64,000 bases of DNA, taken from the NCBI RefSeq assembly GCF_030272615.1, contig NC_081412.1:542706335-542770334 (forward strand). The letters run 5' to 3'. Source of the DNA: Cryptomeria japonica (Eukaryota > Streptophyta > Pinopsida > Cupressales > Cupressaceae). A program made the position numbers and the translations under genes. The notes beneath the pieces are model-generated. The model saw only the letters and a list, made by a program, of their open reading frames with translations. It made no database searches and had not been told where the DNA came from. Positions 1 to 10,287 of the stretch are shown here, piece after piece (the stretch's first letter is position 1; each line of letters opens with the position of its first letter).

Positions 1-1746
1 TCAGAGATCATGCAAGAATTTTCTCTGACCTTTCTTCTTGTAAGAATTCCTACATCCTTATCTCATATGATATGCTTTGGATCATGATTCAGCTTTACAT
101 ACCTAGGAATGATCTTAACTATTTCCTCTTGCTTTTCCTCTTCATCCTCATCTTCATTAGCATCAACATCTACCAGTGTAGGAGCATTGTTATTGGTACT
201 AGGCTGTTTTGCAACCAGTTCCCAGAAGGTTACAACCGGTTGATCTACCACTTGCTCACTGCCGGTTTCCTTAGGTTTCTCAGAGGTTTCATCAACTCTA
301 ACATTGATACTTTCAATTATTCTCTGAGTCCTATTGTTAAAATAATTTAGAGATTTGCTCTTGGTGGAATATCCTAGGAATATTCCTTCATCACATTTTG
401 CATCAAACTTGCTCTAGTGTTCACTCTTCTTGATGTAACATTTTCTACCAAACAATCTAAAGTAGCTTACTACAGGAGTCTTACTAGTCCAATACTCATA
501 AGGTGTTTTATCCTTACCTTTCTTGATGAGTACCTGGTTCATAGTGTAGACTATAGTGCTCACTGCTTCTCTCCAAAAGGTGTGAGCAACCTTCCCTTGA
601 ATCAACATTGTTCTGGCTAGTTCAACTACAGTCTAGTTGTTTCTTTCTACTAGGCCATTCTGGTGTGGAGTCCAGGGGTAGACAGTTGCCTCTTGATTCC
701 ATTCTCTTCATAGTACTTATTGAATTCTCTAGAGGTGAACTCACCTCCTTGATTGGTTCTAAGGAATTTGATCCTCTTACCACTTTCCTTTTCAACTAGT
801 GCTATGAAGGCTTTGAACTTTTCAAAAGCTTTAAACTTGTCTTTCAAGAATGTGAGCCACATCATTCTTGAGCAATCATCCGTAAGAATCATAAAGTACC
901 TATCTCCTTGAACACTCCTAGTTTTCATAGGATTACACAAATCAGTATGCACAAGATCAAGTAAATTATCTATTGTGAAAGATTTACCTTTGAAGGTTGA
1001 GGAAGACATTTTCCCTAGTTGACATTGTCTGCACAAAGGATTCTTTGGTTTGTTCAACACAAGCAATCCCCTAACTGCCTTGATCTTACTGGCCTTCACA
1101 ATGTTATCAAAATTTATGTGGCAAAGTCTCCTATGCCATATCCAACTATCATCATACTTAGCCATTGGACATTGACTGATATTTGCATTCAATTGAAATA
1201 AGTTACCTTTGGTCTGCATACTGGTGGCCATTAGTTCACCACTCTTTCCCTTGATTTTGCATACTCCATCTTTGAATTCCATAGTGAGTCCATTATCATT
1301 CAGCTAAGCAACACTGAAAAGGTTATGCCTGATACCTTCTACCCAATACACATTATTAGCACTATTTTTTCTATTTAATGAGATGACCCTTTGCCTTTTA
1401 CCATACAAGGTGCATCATTACCAAATTGGACTACACCTCCATCATACTCTTCCAGAGGCATAAACTTTCTCCGGTCACCAGTCATGTGGTGAGAACAACC
1501 ATTGTCAATAATCCACTCATTAGAATTATCAAAGCAAGAGACAAGAGCCTTCTTGTCTGACACATCTTCCTTAACAACTACAAATAGTATGTCTTCACTT
1601 TCTTCATCTTCTGATTCATCATCAGTGACGCCTTCATCAACCGCAACAAAACAGTTTCTCCTATTTCCTCCTTTGAACGTTTTGAACCTCTCTGGTTTGT
1701 CCTTATTATCACCATTGGGACAGTTTACAACAATGTGTCCTATCAT
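1..1746 (-). pseudogene. Element A protease-integrase part of copia pol (broken)
   Basis: Reading leftward from 1746: end of the CCHC region, then an aspartic protease with the core WIIDNGCSHHMTGD (catalytic D present, DNG rather than DSG), then GAG-pre-integrase (650-1282) with the HHCC zinc-binding pattern, then the integrase core. The first catalytic Asp lies in HTDLCNP. The second is replaced by Asn (RTNQGGEF instead of RTDQGGEF). Several stops and frame changes interrupt the tail (414-608, 63-251), which is the acidic linker before reverse transcriptase. The source family is Ty1/copia by the domain order PR-INT-RT. This copy is not functional. Confidence 0.85.
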
Positions 1747-2196
1747 ATTGCAAGAAAATCATTTCAAAGGGAGCTTACCTCTGTATTTTCCAGTTCCCTT
1801 AGGAAGTCTCTTGGCCAAAAGAGCTTCAAATTCCATCAGGATCTCCTCATCATCCATATCTCTGCTTTGTCTACATTCACATCTGGTACTAGGTTCCTTA
1901 CCCTTTCTAGATAGTGCACCAAATGCTTTAAAGGCTGAATCAGTCTTCTGAACACTGCCATCATAACTGTTTAGCTCATATGCGGTCAACTTAGCAATGA
2001 TAGAGTCAAGGGATACATTTGTCTTGTCAATAGATCTCAACTCTTGAATAGCGACAACTCTTATTTCATAGACCGGTAATAAGGTTCTCAAAACTTTGCT
2101 AACAATGGTGGAATCATCCATTGTACCTCCTGCACTCTTGATGTTTCCAACAACAACTTTAATCCTTATCCCATATTGTTGAATGGTCTCTCCTTC
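1747..2196 (-). pseudogene. Element A gag, C-terminal half
   Basis: This is the C-terminal half of a UBN2-type copia Gag on the minus strand, matching the intact Gag of element K (36323-37213) along its length, including IVSKVLRTLLPVYEIRV and the region before the zinc knuckle. It is cut at 2197 by the start of element B. The missing N-terminal half is at 9859-10217. The conserved text MVEGETIQQ is broken exactly at the insertion point, and the 5-bp CCTTC of gag is present on both sides (2192-2196 and 9859-9863). Confidence 0.88.
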
Positions 2197-3338
2197 TGTT
2201 GGCATTTTTGATGTTCATGTTGTGATTGTCATTGATGGACAGGCACTTGCATTGAGATCTTCTCTATATGTATGAGTTAGAGCACAACTGGTATTTGTTC
2301 CAACCTGTATGATGTATTATAGTCTTTAGACTATTCATGTTTTGCAGAATGTGTTTACCAGTCTGAAGCAGCATGTCGACCCCAAGCGATTCATGGATTC
2401 CAAGTGGTATGAGGGATCAAAGTGGCATAACACATTTTTACCAGTCTTCATTTTTGACAAACTGACAACTGGCATTTATGTATGAACCGATGATACTCTA
2501 TGCTGAGTTACCGACCGACATTTTGTGATGAGTTACCATCCACCGATTGTTTGACGGTGCTGACACACTGGTGGTACTTTTTGTGTCATGTTACTGAATA
2601 TGTCTAGATGCATTGAACCTAGGAAATTGAAATGTAATCATATTGGACTGACATGAAATCAGATTTCTTTATAAGGACATCATGTCTGGGGTTTTAGGTT
2701 GTTGAATTTATGTGTTGATATAGTTGCAGTGGTCAATGCTAGGATTTAAAAGGTGATTGATGAGACAGAGAAAGTCTGAATGTGTAGAAGACTAAAGTAA
2801 TGCTGGGATGCATTAGGAATGAGCTATCAAGGATCTAACCAAGCAAGTTGTGCTATCTGATAGATCATATACTTGTTGATTACTCACATCTTTGACAAGT
2901 CTATAGCCCTTAACTAGGTAGGCCCAAAAGCCTTTTGTAAATCTTTTAACAAGGTGGTTCACATCTGTGGATCTAAAAATCCTCTAGCAAGGTAGTCTTT
3001 AATTAGACTTATCTCCTAATAGAGATTGAGATTCCTAATAGGATCTGTTCTGGTAAAGAACATTGTAAGACCTTAACTGGTTTAGTTCCTATTCTATAGA
3101 TAGTTACTTGTGAGTTCCATCTCACCATGGTTTTTCCCATTTGGGTTTCCATGTCAAAATCTCTTGTGTTATGGTGTTTGTGCTTCTATGGGTGAATACA
3201 TTATTTGTTGTTTGGTTTGCATGTGTGCTAACTGGTTTGTGTATTAAACTATTTTACTAGTTTATTGTTAGTCTTGCAAAGTGTTCAAGTGCAAAGATTT
3301 TTGGCATACTAATTCACCTCCCCTCTTAGTATTCATCA
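2197..3338 (+). repeat. Element B 5' LTR
   Basis: This 1142-bp LTR begins TGTTGGCATTTTTGATG and ends TTAGTATTCATCA. It is identical in length to the 3' copy at 8717. It contains a TATA-like CTTTATAAGG (2668-2677), the motif GGTTTTTCCC...GGGTTTCC shared with the other copia-type LTRs here, and a C-rich tract just before the end. Many ACCGGT sites kept in the 3' LTR appear here as ACTGGT or ACCTGT. Confidence 0.93.
2668..2677 (+). promoter_or_regulatory. Probable TATA box of element B 5' LTR
   Basis: CTTTATAAGG lies about 470 bp into the LTR and is repeated unchanged in the 3' LTR (9187-9196). It is the best TATA-like match in the LTR and would put the U3/R boundary about 30 bp downstream. Transcription has not been shown. 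Confidence 0.5.
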
Positions 3339-3352
3339 ATTGGTATCAGAGC
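3339..3352 (+). other. Element B primer-binding site (tRNA-iMet)
   Basis: ATTGGTATCAGAGC begins immediately after the 5' LTR. TGGTATCAGAGC is complementary to the 3' end of plant initiator tRNA-Met, the usual primer of plant copia elements. Confidence 0.93.
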
Positions 3353-3390
3353 CCGCCTTTCTATAAGTTTAGCCACTTGGAAAGAGATAT

Positions 3391-4590
3391 GGGGGAATAC
3401 ACATTGAGGGAACTTACTCATCAACTCACTCAGTCTGAGCAAGCCTATGATGAACTTATGGCTAAATATAAGGTCTCTCAAGCAAAAAGGAGAGAACATG
3501 CTGAAAAGCTAATGGAGCTATCTGAAAATAGTTCTTCAGATGAAGCAGACATGGAAGCCCTAATTGCAGAAGTAAATAAGATGGTTGAATCAAACTCCAA
3601 CCTGAGAAAGGAGTTGGAAGGACTGACTATCTGGGTGTGTCAAGAGCTTGAAAACTGGAGGAAAACTAAAGATCTAGTGAAGGACAAAGATCATGAGATC
3701 TCCAAGTTGAAGCAAGAGATTAGTGCACTAATTGCTCAACTCCATGCTAGCAAAGTGGAAAAGGACGACATGCAAGGTGAACTGAATAGTGCCATATCTG
3801 AGAATGAAAACCTAATGGAAGCAAATGCTGCTATTTCCAAAGAACTCTATGAGTCAAAGGAAATACTTGCTAGGTTCAACAAGAGTACTGTCAAGCTTGC
3901 GCAAAAGCTTGAATTTGCCAAACCGGTCAATAATACCAATGGACTTGGTTATTCCGGTCATGGGGAAGGTGAGACCTCTAGTACAAATGCTACAGCATCA
4001 AAGAAACAACCAACATCAAAGGATAAAGGTAAGCAAAATTTTAAACCTGTTTGCTTTAACTATCTTAAAGAAGGACATACTAAAAATGTGTGTAGGAGTA
4101 AGGCTTACAACAATTTTCCTTATTTCCTAAATGATAAGCCTAGATCCTATAGATTCAATGGCAACTGTTATGCATGCAACAAGTATGGGCATAGAGCATT
4201 TGAATGCAGGTCTATCATGAATGATACTGGAAGATATCCTTAGAGGACCCAAGGAGTTGGTCCTGAACCTTTTGTGAACCAGAATCACAATCGGTTTAAT
4301 GTCTTTAATGATCAACCAAGAAGCAGTGGCTATCAAGCGACAACCAGATGGAGAGAAAACTATTGGATTTGTCATGATCATGGTCACACTACTGCAACAT
4401 GTAGAAGGAAGAATGGAAACATGAACAATGGACCTTCGATAGCACCTGGATTGGTTTGCTATCACTGCAACAAACCAGGTCACATTGCTAGATTCTGTAG
4501 ATCAAGAAAGAACATATCTGATGATATACCAGTCACTCCAGAAGGAAATATTGATGTTCAAATAGTTCAAGCGAATATGAACAAAACCTA
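3391..4590 (+). pseudogene. Element B Gag-like protein: coiled coil plus zinc knuckles
   Basis: The ATG at 3391 (MGEYTLRELTHQ) starts a reading frame open to 4243 and continued in another frame at 4274-4591. The first roughly 200 residues are charged heptad-like helix with many Lys, Glu and Leu residues. Four knuckle-like motifs follow: CFNYLKEGHTKNVC (second Cys lost), CYACNKYGHRAFEC, a decayed CHDHGHTTATC, and CYHCNKPGHIARFC. It does not resemble the copia Gag of A/C/K, which starts MMKR and has a single knuckle. By analogy with Gag it would form particles and bind element RNA. Confidence 0.7.
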
Positions 4591-5117
4591 GAAGAAGAAA
4601 CCAGTGGTGTTACAAGAGGAACCGGTTTCTGTACCTAGTGTGGAAATATCGGAACCGACAAACTAAGCCTCAGAAAAGCTTAGGGGGAGAAAACGATGAA
4701 ATGTCTCGAACCCCTAGTTTACACTGGTAAAAGACCTTAACCGGTGTGTGATACCTATCATTTGGTAGAAGACCAGAAATGGTAAAAAGGCAAATTAGGG
4801 TTTATGCCCTAATAGAGGAGCATTAATGGTGGTAGGTGAGAGATATGTTTAAAAGCATTTTTCAAATCATTTCTCACTATCAGTTTTTGAGTGAAGAACA
4901 GTTTTTCAAAGAGCAGAGCGATGAAAAGGTGATTTGAGTTGAGATCTTGAGAAATTGAGAAACCATGAAGGAGATTCAAATTCAAACTGCAAATGGTCAA
5001 GTGGAGAACACAAAGCGGTGATTCAGCAACTAACGGAGTGTGGAGTGAAGGAGAATCAGAAAGCCCTAAATTCACATGTTTTAAAAGGTATTTCTTGAAG
5101 TTCTTAAAGTTTCTATC
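4591..5117 (+). other. Element B spacer between Gag-like frame and ORF2
   Basis: No convincing coding frame is visible on the element's sense strand. A short tail of coding-like sequence after 4591 with stops probably belongs to the end of the Gag frame. The rest is leader-like sequence before the ATG at 5118. D and L have a similar gap of about 230-370 bp between their two ORFs. Confidence 0.5.
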
Positions 5118-8100
5118 ATGGCTTCTGCATCATATACCAGTTCTAGTACATCTATTGAGTCTGAAAGTTTTATTCAATGAAAGTTCAAGTATAATGCCTT
5201 ATCACAAGTTCTAGCTGGTGTGATAGTAGAAGAGGGAATTTCTGACTACATAGACTACAAGATTGAAGACCTAGGGTCTCTAGCTATCCACTCCCAGTTA
5301 GGTTTGTTTTGTGGCAAGGATAAGAAAATCAAACCACAGTATAATATCTTGGAGAAGAAGAAACTCCACAATCCTATCTACTTCCTGGAAGATTTTATAG
5401 AGGATCACATAAGGATCATTTTGAGTAGAGTCCAGGGTGACAAGATGTACTTGGAGAGGACGCATGATATCACATCATAGGCAATTCATGCAGTCACCAA
5501 TTTCTACAACACAGGGGAAGTGCCAGCCCTAAGGACAGTTAGCAAAACTGAAATGACCAAGCTCACTAGTTCAATGAGCAACTCATGTGGCATGACAATT
5601 AATTCAATCAAGGATGATCTGTTGAAGTATGCATGTATGGTGATTGGATACCAGACATTCACTGCCGGCAGAATTAACTCTATATCTGCTGCAGTGGTAA
5701 ATACCGCTTACCGGATGATAAAGGAGGATGCATCATTTGACCTATGCATCGGTATGCAGAGGCAACTCCTATTGAACCTAAAATCAATCAAACAAGATAA
5801 CACACTAAGGTTCAAGTTTGGACAACTACTGGTTGGGTTGTTCTTCTATTTTCAAGGCTACTTCCTAGGAGTAGGAGATGTCCAATGGTCTCCTGACCAA
5901 CCGGTAACCAAGCAAATCAAGGAGAGCATTCAAGTAATTGGAATCGGCTACCTTGATGTTCTGAACAAGTATTTTGATGATTTCAGATGGAAAATGATCC
6001 AAAGGATGAGGATCTCAGGTGATATCATCAAGAAATATGAAGATGACATCTGTTTCACCATCAAGGTGAATCAATGCATAATGGAGGTTTTTGAGCCTAG
6101 ATAGGAAGAAGTTGAGCCAATGGGCTATGAGGTGATGTACGATATGCTGGAAGGGTATGCCTCTACCCTTATTGCCTCACCTCTTGATCCTAAGGCAAAG
6201 AGGATCGAAACCTATCTGGAAAGGGTTACACTAGTCGAAGAACCCTCTGCAAAGAAAAAAAAAGAACCTCCGGTAAAGAAGGCAAAGGCAATGCCTGTAG
6301 CATCAGCACCAGTTACTACTGTAACTCCAAAAGTGACCAAGTAGTCACCAGCCAAAAAGAAACTGGAAGCTGCACCAGCTAAAGTCGTTGAGAGGAAAAA
6401 GAAGACAAAAAGAAACTCACCAGACTCAGAAGAAACTGTGTCTGAGGAGCACCCCAAGAAGGCGAGACAGGCAAGAAAGAAGACAAAACTGACATCATCT
6501 ACACTGGTAAATATAGATATCTCCTCCTATAAACCTTTGACACATTGTCAAAGAACTATAAAGAATATTAGGAGAAAATTATTACATGATTTAGTAGACT
6601 ACTATGATGATTTTAGTGATGAGGAGAAAGAAGAAGTGCTACAAGAGATTATTGATTATTTGTGTAAAAATGACCGGTCACCATCAAAGATTAAATCCCA
6701 GACACCGGATTCTTTGTATAAGTCATTAGATAATAGATGGCGCATTCCCATAGAAAAAGAACAGGAAATTAAGGAGAAAGTTTTTGCTTAGTACTTTCTC
6801 GACCTGTCAAATTCTAAATTATTTGATGTTATTGACCAAAATAAAGGACTCTTCTTCACTAGAAGAAGAAGACTTTGTCTGTTAGAAGGAAGAGTTGATG
6901 ATGTTGAAAAGGACACTCATCAGCATATGGTAAGTGCTATCCAGTCTCACAAAGTGCGCGTAGCCAACCTGCAAGCTAAGAAAGAACCGGTTATATCCAA
7001 ACTAGACAAAGCATTTGATGATGAAGGAAATCCGGTTGTTGAACCGGTTGACACTATTGATGTTGATGCCCTAGACAGAGAAGATGTTACCCAGGAGATA
7101 CCATCTGAGGCAACAGGATAGGAGCAATAGGCTGAACAGGAGAAGAAAGCTGAGGACATACAAGAAGCGACAAAGGAAGAGGCCGAGAAGAAGAAAAATG
7201 AAGAAGAAGAGAAGAAAAAAAAGGAAGAAGAAAAGAAGAAGAAAAAGGAAGAAGAAGAGAAGCAAAAAAAGGAAGAAGAAGAGAAGAAGAAAAAGGAAGA
7301 AGAAGAGAAGCAGAAAAAGGAAGAAGAAGAGAAGAAGAAAAAGGAAGAAGAAGAGAAGCGGAAAAAGGAAGAAGAAGAGAAGAAGAAAAAGGAAGAAGAA
7401 GAAAAGAAGAAAAAGGATGAAGAGGAGAAAAAGAAGAAAGAGGAATAGGAGAAGAAGAAGGAAGCAGAGAAAAAGAAGAAGAAAGAAGAGGATAAGGAAG
7501 TGAAGAAAAGGAGAGAAGCAGAGAAAAAGAAAGTGGAAGAGGACAAGGCAGGAGACTCCGAAGGCAACCGGGAATCAAGCCAAACCGGCTGACCTCACTA
7601 GTCCTATCGATCTCTAGTCTGCAAGTGAATCGGAGCTAATGCAGAGCATCAAAGTTGGTCAAGAGCACCTTGAAAACATACGGAGGAAGAAGTAGCAGGA
7701 TGTAATTCAAGTGGCTATGGACACACTTACCGGTTTGATACCCGGTACTAACCTTCTGAGCACTGAATCATCACTGGCCAAACTTAAGCTCCTATGCATA
7801 GTTGTGGATGATCAGGTGCAGAGCTTAGAAGAGACAGCAGAGGCAAATGTCAAGAAAAAGCATCAAAAAGCTCTTAACATTGCCCTGGTGAAGAAGTTGA
7901 ATGAGCTCCAGTCTGAACTACAAAAAGACCAAAAGGATATAAGGGATGCTTTGGATGAGGGAAATCTACTACTTAGCAAAATCTATCAACCCCATCTGTT
8001 CTGTGATGATGTGCTACCTCAGAAGCAAAAGCTTCAAGCAGATTTGCAGTCCTACATAAGAACATTCAAGCCACCTTATGATTCCTTTGTAACTTATGGG

Positions 8101-8415
8101 CAAACCGTTCACCAGTTTCACATCCAGTCAGCGAAAATGGAGCAAGAGATCAACACAAGGTGTAGAGATTTGTAGGAGCTAGAACTGGTACTACTCCCAT
8201 GTCTGCAAATTCTTTAGAAGTGTTATCTAAACCTAGATGCCTTGACAGTTACATAGGAGATGAGCATAGTTGATGTCACGGAAGAACAGGTCTTCCAGAT
8301 GCAAACAGAGAAAGAAGTTGCCACCTCCCTACTTGAGTCCTGGTCTTTATCGATGAAACAATTTTTGCAGGACTTTAAATCTGTTTTTGACAAGTATCAT
8401 TCCTTATTGTCATAA
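5118..8415 (+). pseudogene. Element B ORF2: unknown protein of about 1,100 codons
   Basis: It starts at MASASYTSSST (5118) and is traceable to a TAA at 8413-8415, with several stops and at least one frame change. Shared blocks with ORF2 of D, L and I include a Y-x-IE[DE]LG motif near the N-terminus, a motif like IRIILSRVQGD, RINSISAAVVNTAYRMI, and FKFGQLLVGLFFYF. A Lys/Ala/Pro linker follows, then a Glu/Lys repeat helix (about 7200-7440), then a helical C-terminal part (7711-8175). I see no catalytic motif, signal peptide or membrane segment. The family is not recognised; a remote link to plant transposon-protein domains (Athila ORF1 type) is possible. Confidence 0.7.
7200..7446 (+). repeat. 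24-bp purine repeat coding for E4K4 octapeptides in B ORF2
   Basis: About ten near-perfect 24-bp units of the GAAGAAGAAGAGAAG type are in frame with ORF2 and encode EEEEKKKK with Q or R at the sixth position in some units. Four Glu followed by four Lys is the classic pattern of a stable single alpha-helix held by i to i+4 salt bridges. The strand is almost pure purine for about 250 bp. D, L and I have a Lys- or Pro-rich linker at this place instead. Confidence 0.85.
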
Positions 8416-8703
8416 AATTTTATTATTTTAATATCAAATAGAAACAAGGTTGTTCGGCTTTACTTTGTCATTGTTGGCAAAGGGGGAGAAGTATTCTATT
8501 TTGGGAGGAGCATCTGGTAATCAAAATTTTGATATATGCTCTAAATATCTCCATGTTTATGCTCTTTATTCAAAATTGTTATACATTATATTGTTAAAGG
8601 GATAGTGTATATGCTTAGAGGGAGCAATTTTGCTAATGGCATGATTTTGTTGTAAAACACTTAGATGTCAAAATTTTATTTTCCTAAGTGTTGCCATCAA
8701 TGC
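8416..8703 (+). other. Element B 3' untranslated region
   Basis: AT-rich sequence with no coding frame. It contains phrases such as GGCAAAGGGGGAGAAG that resemble secondary polypurine tracts, near 8474-8490, ahead of the main tract at the 3' LTR. Confidence 0.6.
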
Positions 8704-8716
8704 CAAAGGGGGAGAT
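8704..8716 (+). other. Element B polypurine tract
   Basis: CAAAGGGGGAGAT immediately precedes the 3' LTR at 8717 and would prime plus-strand DNA synthesis. The same tract occurs in D, C and, reversed, in F, K and L. Confidence 0.9.
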
Positions 8717-9858
8717 TGTTGGCATTTTTGATGTTCATGTTGTGATTGTCATTGATGGATACACACTTGCATTGAGATCTTCTCTATATGTATGAGTTAG
8801 AGCGCAACCGGTATTTGTTCCAACCGGTATGATGTATTATAGTCTTTAGACTATTGATGTTTTGCAGAATGTGTTTACCGGTCTGAAGCGGCATGTCAAC
8901 CCCAAGCGGTTCGTGGATTCCAAGTGGTACGGGGGATCAAAGCGGCATAACACATTTTTACCAGTCTTCATTTTTGACAAAGTAGCAACTGGCATTTATG
9001 TATGAACCGGTAATACTCTGTGATGAGTTACCAACCAACATTTTGTGATGAGTTACCATCCACGAATTGTTTGATGGTGGCGACACACTGGCGATACTTT
9101 TTGTGTCATGTTACTGAATATGTCTAGATGCATTGAACCTAGGTAATTGAAATGTAATCCTATTGGACCGACATGAAATCAGATTTCTTTATAAGGACAT
9201 CATGTCTAGGGTTTTAGGTTGTCGAAGTTATGTGTTGATATAGTTGCAGTGGTCAATGCTAGGATTTAAAAGGTGATTGATGAGACAAAGAAAGTTTGAA
9301 TGTGTAGAAGACTGAAGTAATGCTGGGATGCATTAGGAATGAGCTATCAAGGATCTAACCAAGCAAGTTGTGCTATCTGATAGATCATAAACTTGTTGAT
9401 TACTCACATCTTTGACAAGTCTGTAGCCCTTAACCAGGTAGGCCCAAAAGCCTTTTGTAAATCCTCTAACAAGGTGGTTCACATCTGTGGATCTAAAAAT
9501 CCTCTAGCAAGGTAGTCTTTAATTAGACTTATCTCCTAATAGAGATTGAGATTCCTAATAGGATTTGTTCTGCTAAAGAACATTGTAAGACCTTAACCGG
9601 TCTAGTTCCTATTCTATAGATAGTTACTTGTGAGTTCCATTTCACCATGGTTTTTCCCATTTGGGTTTCCATGTCAAAATCTCTTGTGTTATGGTGTTTG
9701 TGCTTCTATGGGTGAATGCATTATTTGTTGTTTGGTTTGCATGTGTGCTAACTGGTTTGTCTGTTAAACTATTTTATCGGTTTACTATTAGTCTTGCAAA
9801 GTGTTCAAGTGCAAAGATTTTTGACATACTAATTCACCCCCCCTCTTAGTATTCATCA
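8717..9858 (+). repeat. Element B 3' LTR
   Basis: This 1142-bp copy of the 5' LTR retains more ACCGGT sites than the 5' copy. It contains a TATA-like site at 9187-9196, the GGTTTTTCCC/GGGTTTCC motif around 9650-9670, and ends CTTAGTATTCATCA. It is followed by the CCTTC target duplication and by A's gag. Confidence 0.93.
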
Positions 9859-10217
9859 CCTTCAACCATCCACATGTCTTGAAACTTTCCCCTAAGGCTT
9901 TCTTTCTTAGCTTGCTTCACATGCTCATCACCACCATAGATAGACTCCAGAGCATCCCATACTTCTTTGGGATTGTCTTTTTCCTAAACATCTATAAACT
10001 CAACATCATATAGGCTACTTATAAGAGCTTCCATTACTTGTCCATTCTCCTGAATTTCTCTTCTTTGATCATCAGTGAGAGTACCAATAGGGAAAACATA
10101 AGTATTCTCAACATTGCTCCAGTGTTGAGCACCCATGCTTTTAATGTACATCTTCATTCTATCCTTCCATATCTTAAAGTTATCTCTGTTAAACTTAGGA
10201 CCTTCCCTCTTCATCAT
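9859..10217 (-). pseudogene. Element A gag, N-terminal half
   Basis: It begins MMKREGPKFNRDNFKIWKDR at 10217 on the minus strand, the standard start of this copia Gag family and shared with C (12531) and K (37213). A stop at 9984 breaks it, but homology resumes to the B insertion at 9859 (VWDALESIYGGDEHVKQAK). The remainder is at 1747-2196. Confidence 0.88.
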
Positions 10218-10273
10218 TAGAATAGGATCTTTTCCTCAAGCGGTTAAGCTATAACATAGAAGATCTAGAGGAT

Positions 10274-10287
10274 GCTCTAATACCAAT
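10274..10287 (-). other. Element A primer-binding site
   Basis: The minus strand reads ATTGGTATTAGAGC, one change from the tRNA-iMet complement, directly inside the LTR at 10288. Confidence 0.88.

Larger units (their letters stand above)
2197..9858 (+). mobile_element. Element B: complete non-autonomous LTR retrotransposon
   Basis: The two LTRs are 1142 bp each (2197-3338 and 8717-9858), begin TGTTGG and end TTCATCA. A tRNA-Met PBS follows the 5' LTR and a purine tract (CAAAGGGGGAGA) precedes the 3' LTR. A perfect 5-bp target duplication CCTTC flanks the element. The internal region codes for a zinc-knuckle Gag-like protein and a second ORF of about 1,100 codons. No protease, integrase, RT or RNase H motif is visible, so mobility would need enzymes in trans. 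The LTRs differ by scattered transitions, a few percent by eye. Confidence 0.92.

Noticed and set aside
4127-4483. 118-codon minus-strand frame
   Set aside because: Antisense to the zinc-knuckle region of B; no support from other copies.
7084-7503. A plus-strand Arg/Lys-only frame over the same repeat
   Set aside because: Shifted one base from the ORF2 frame. The frame continuous with 6927-7121 gives the E4K4 pattern instead.
6947-7567. A 206-codon minus-strand frame very rich in Ser and Phe
   Set aside because: It is the reverse of the GAA/AAG purine repeat that codes for the Glu/Lys helix of B ORF2; composition alone keeps it open.
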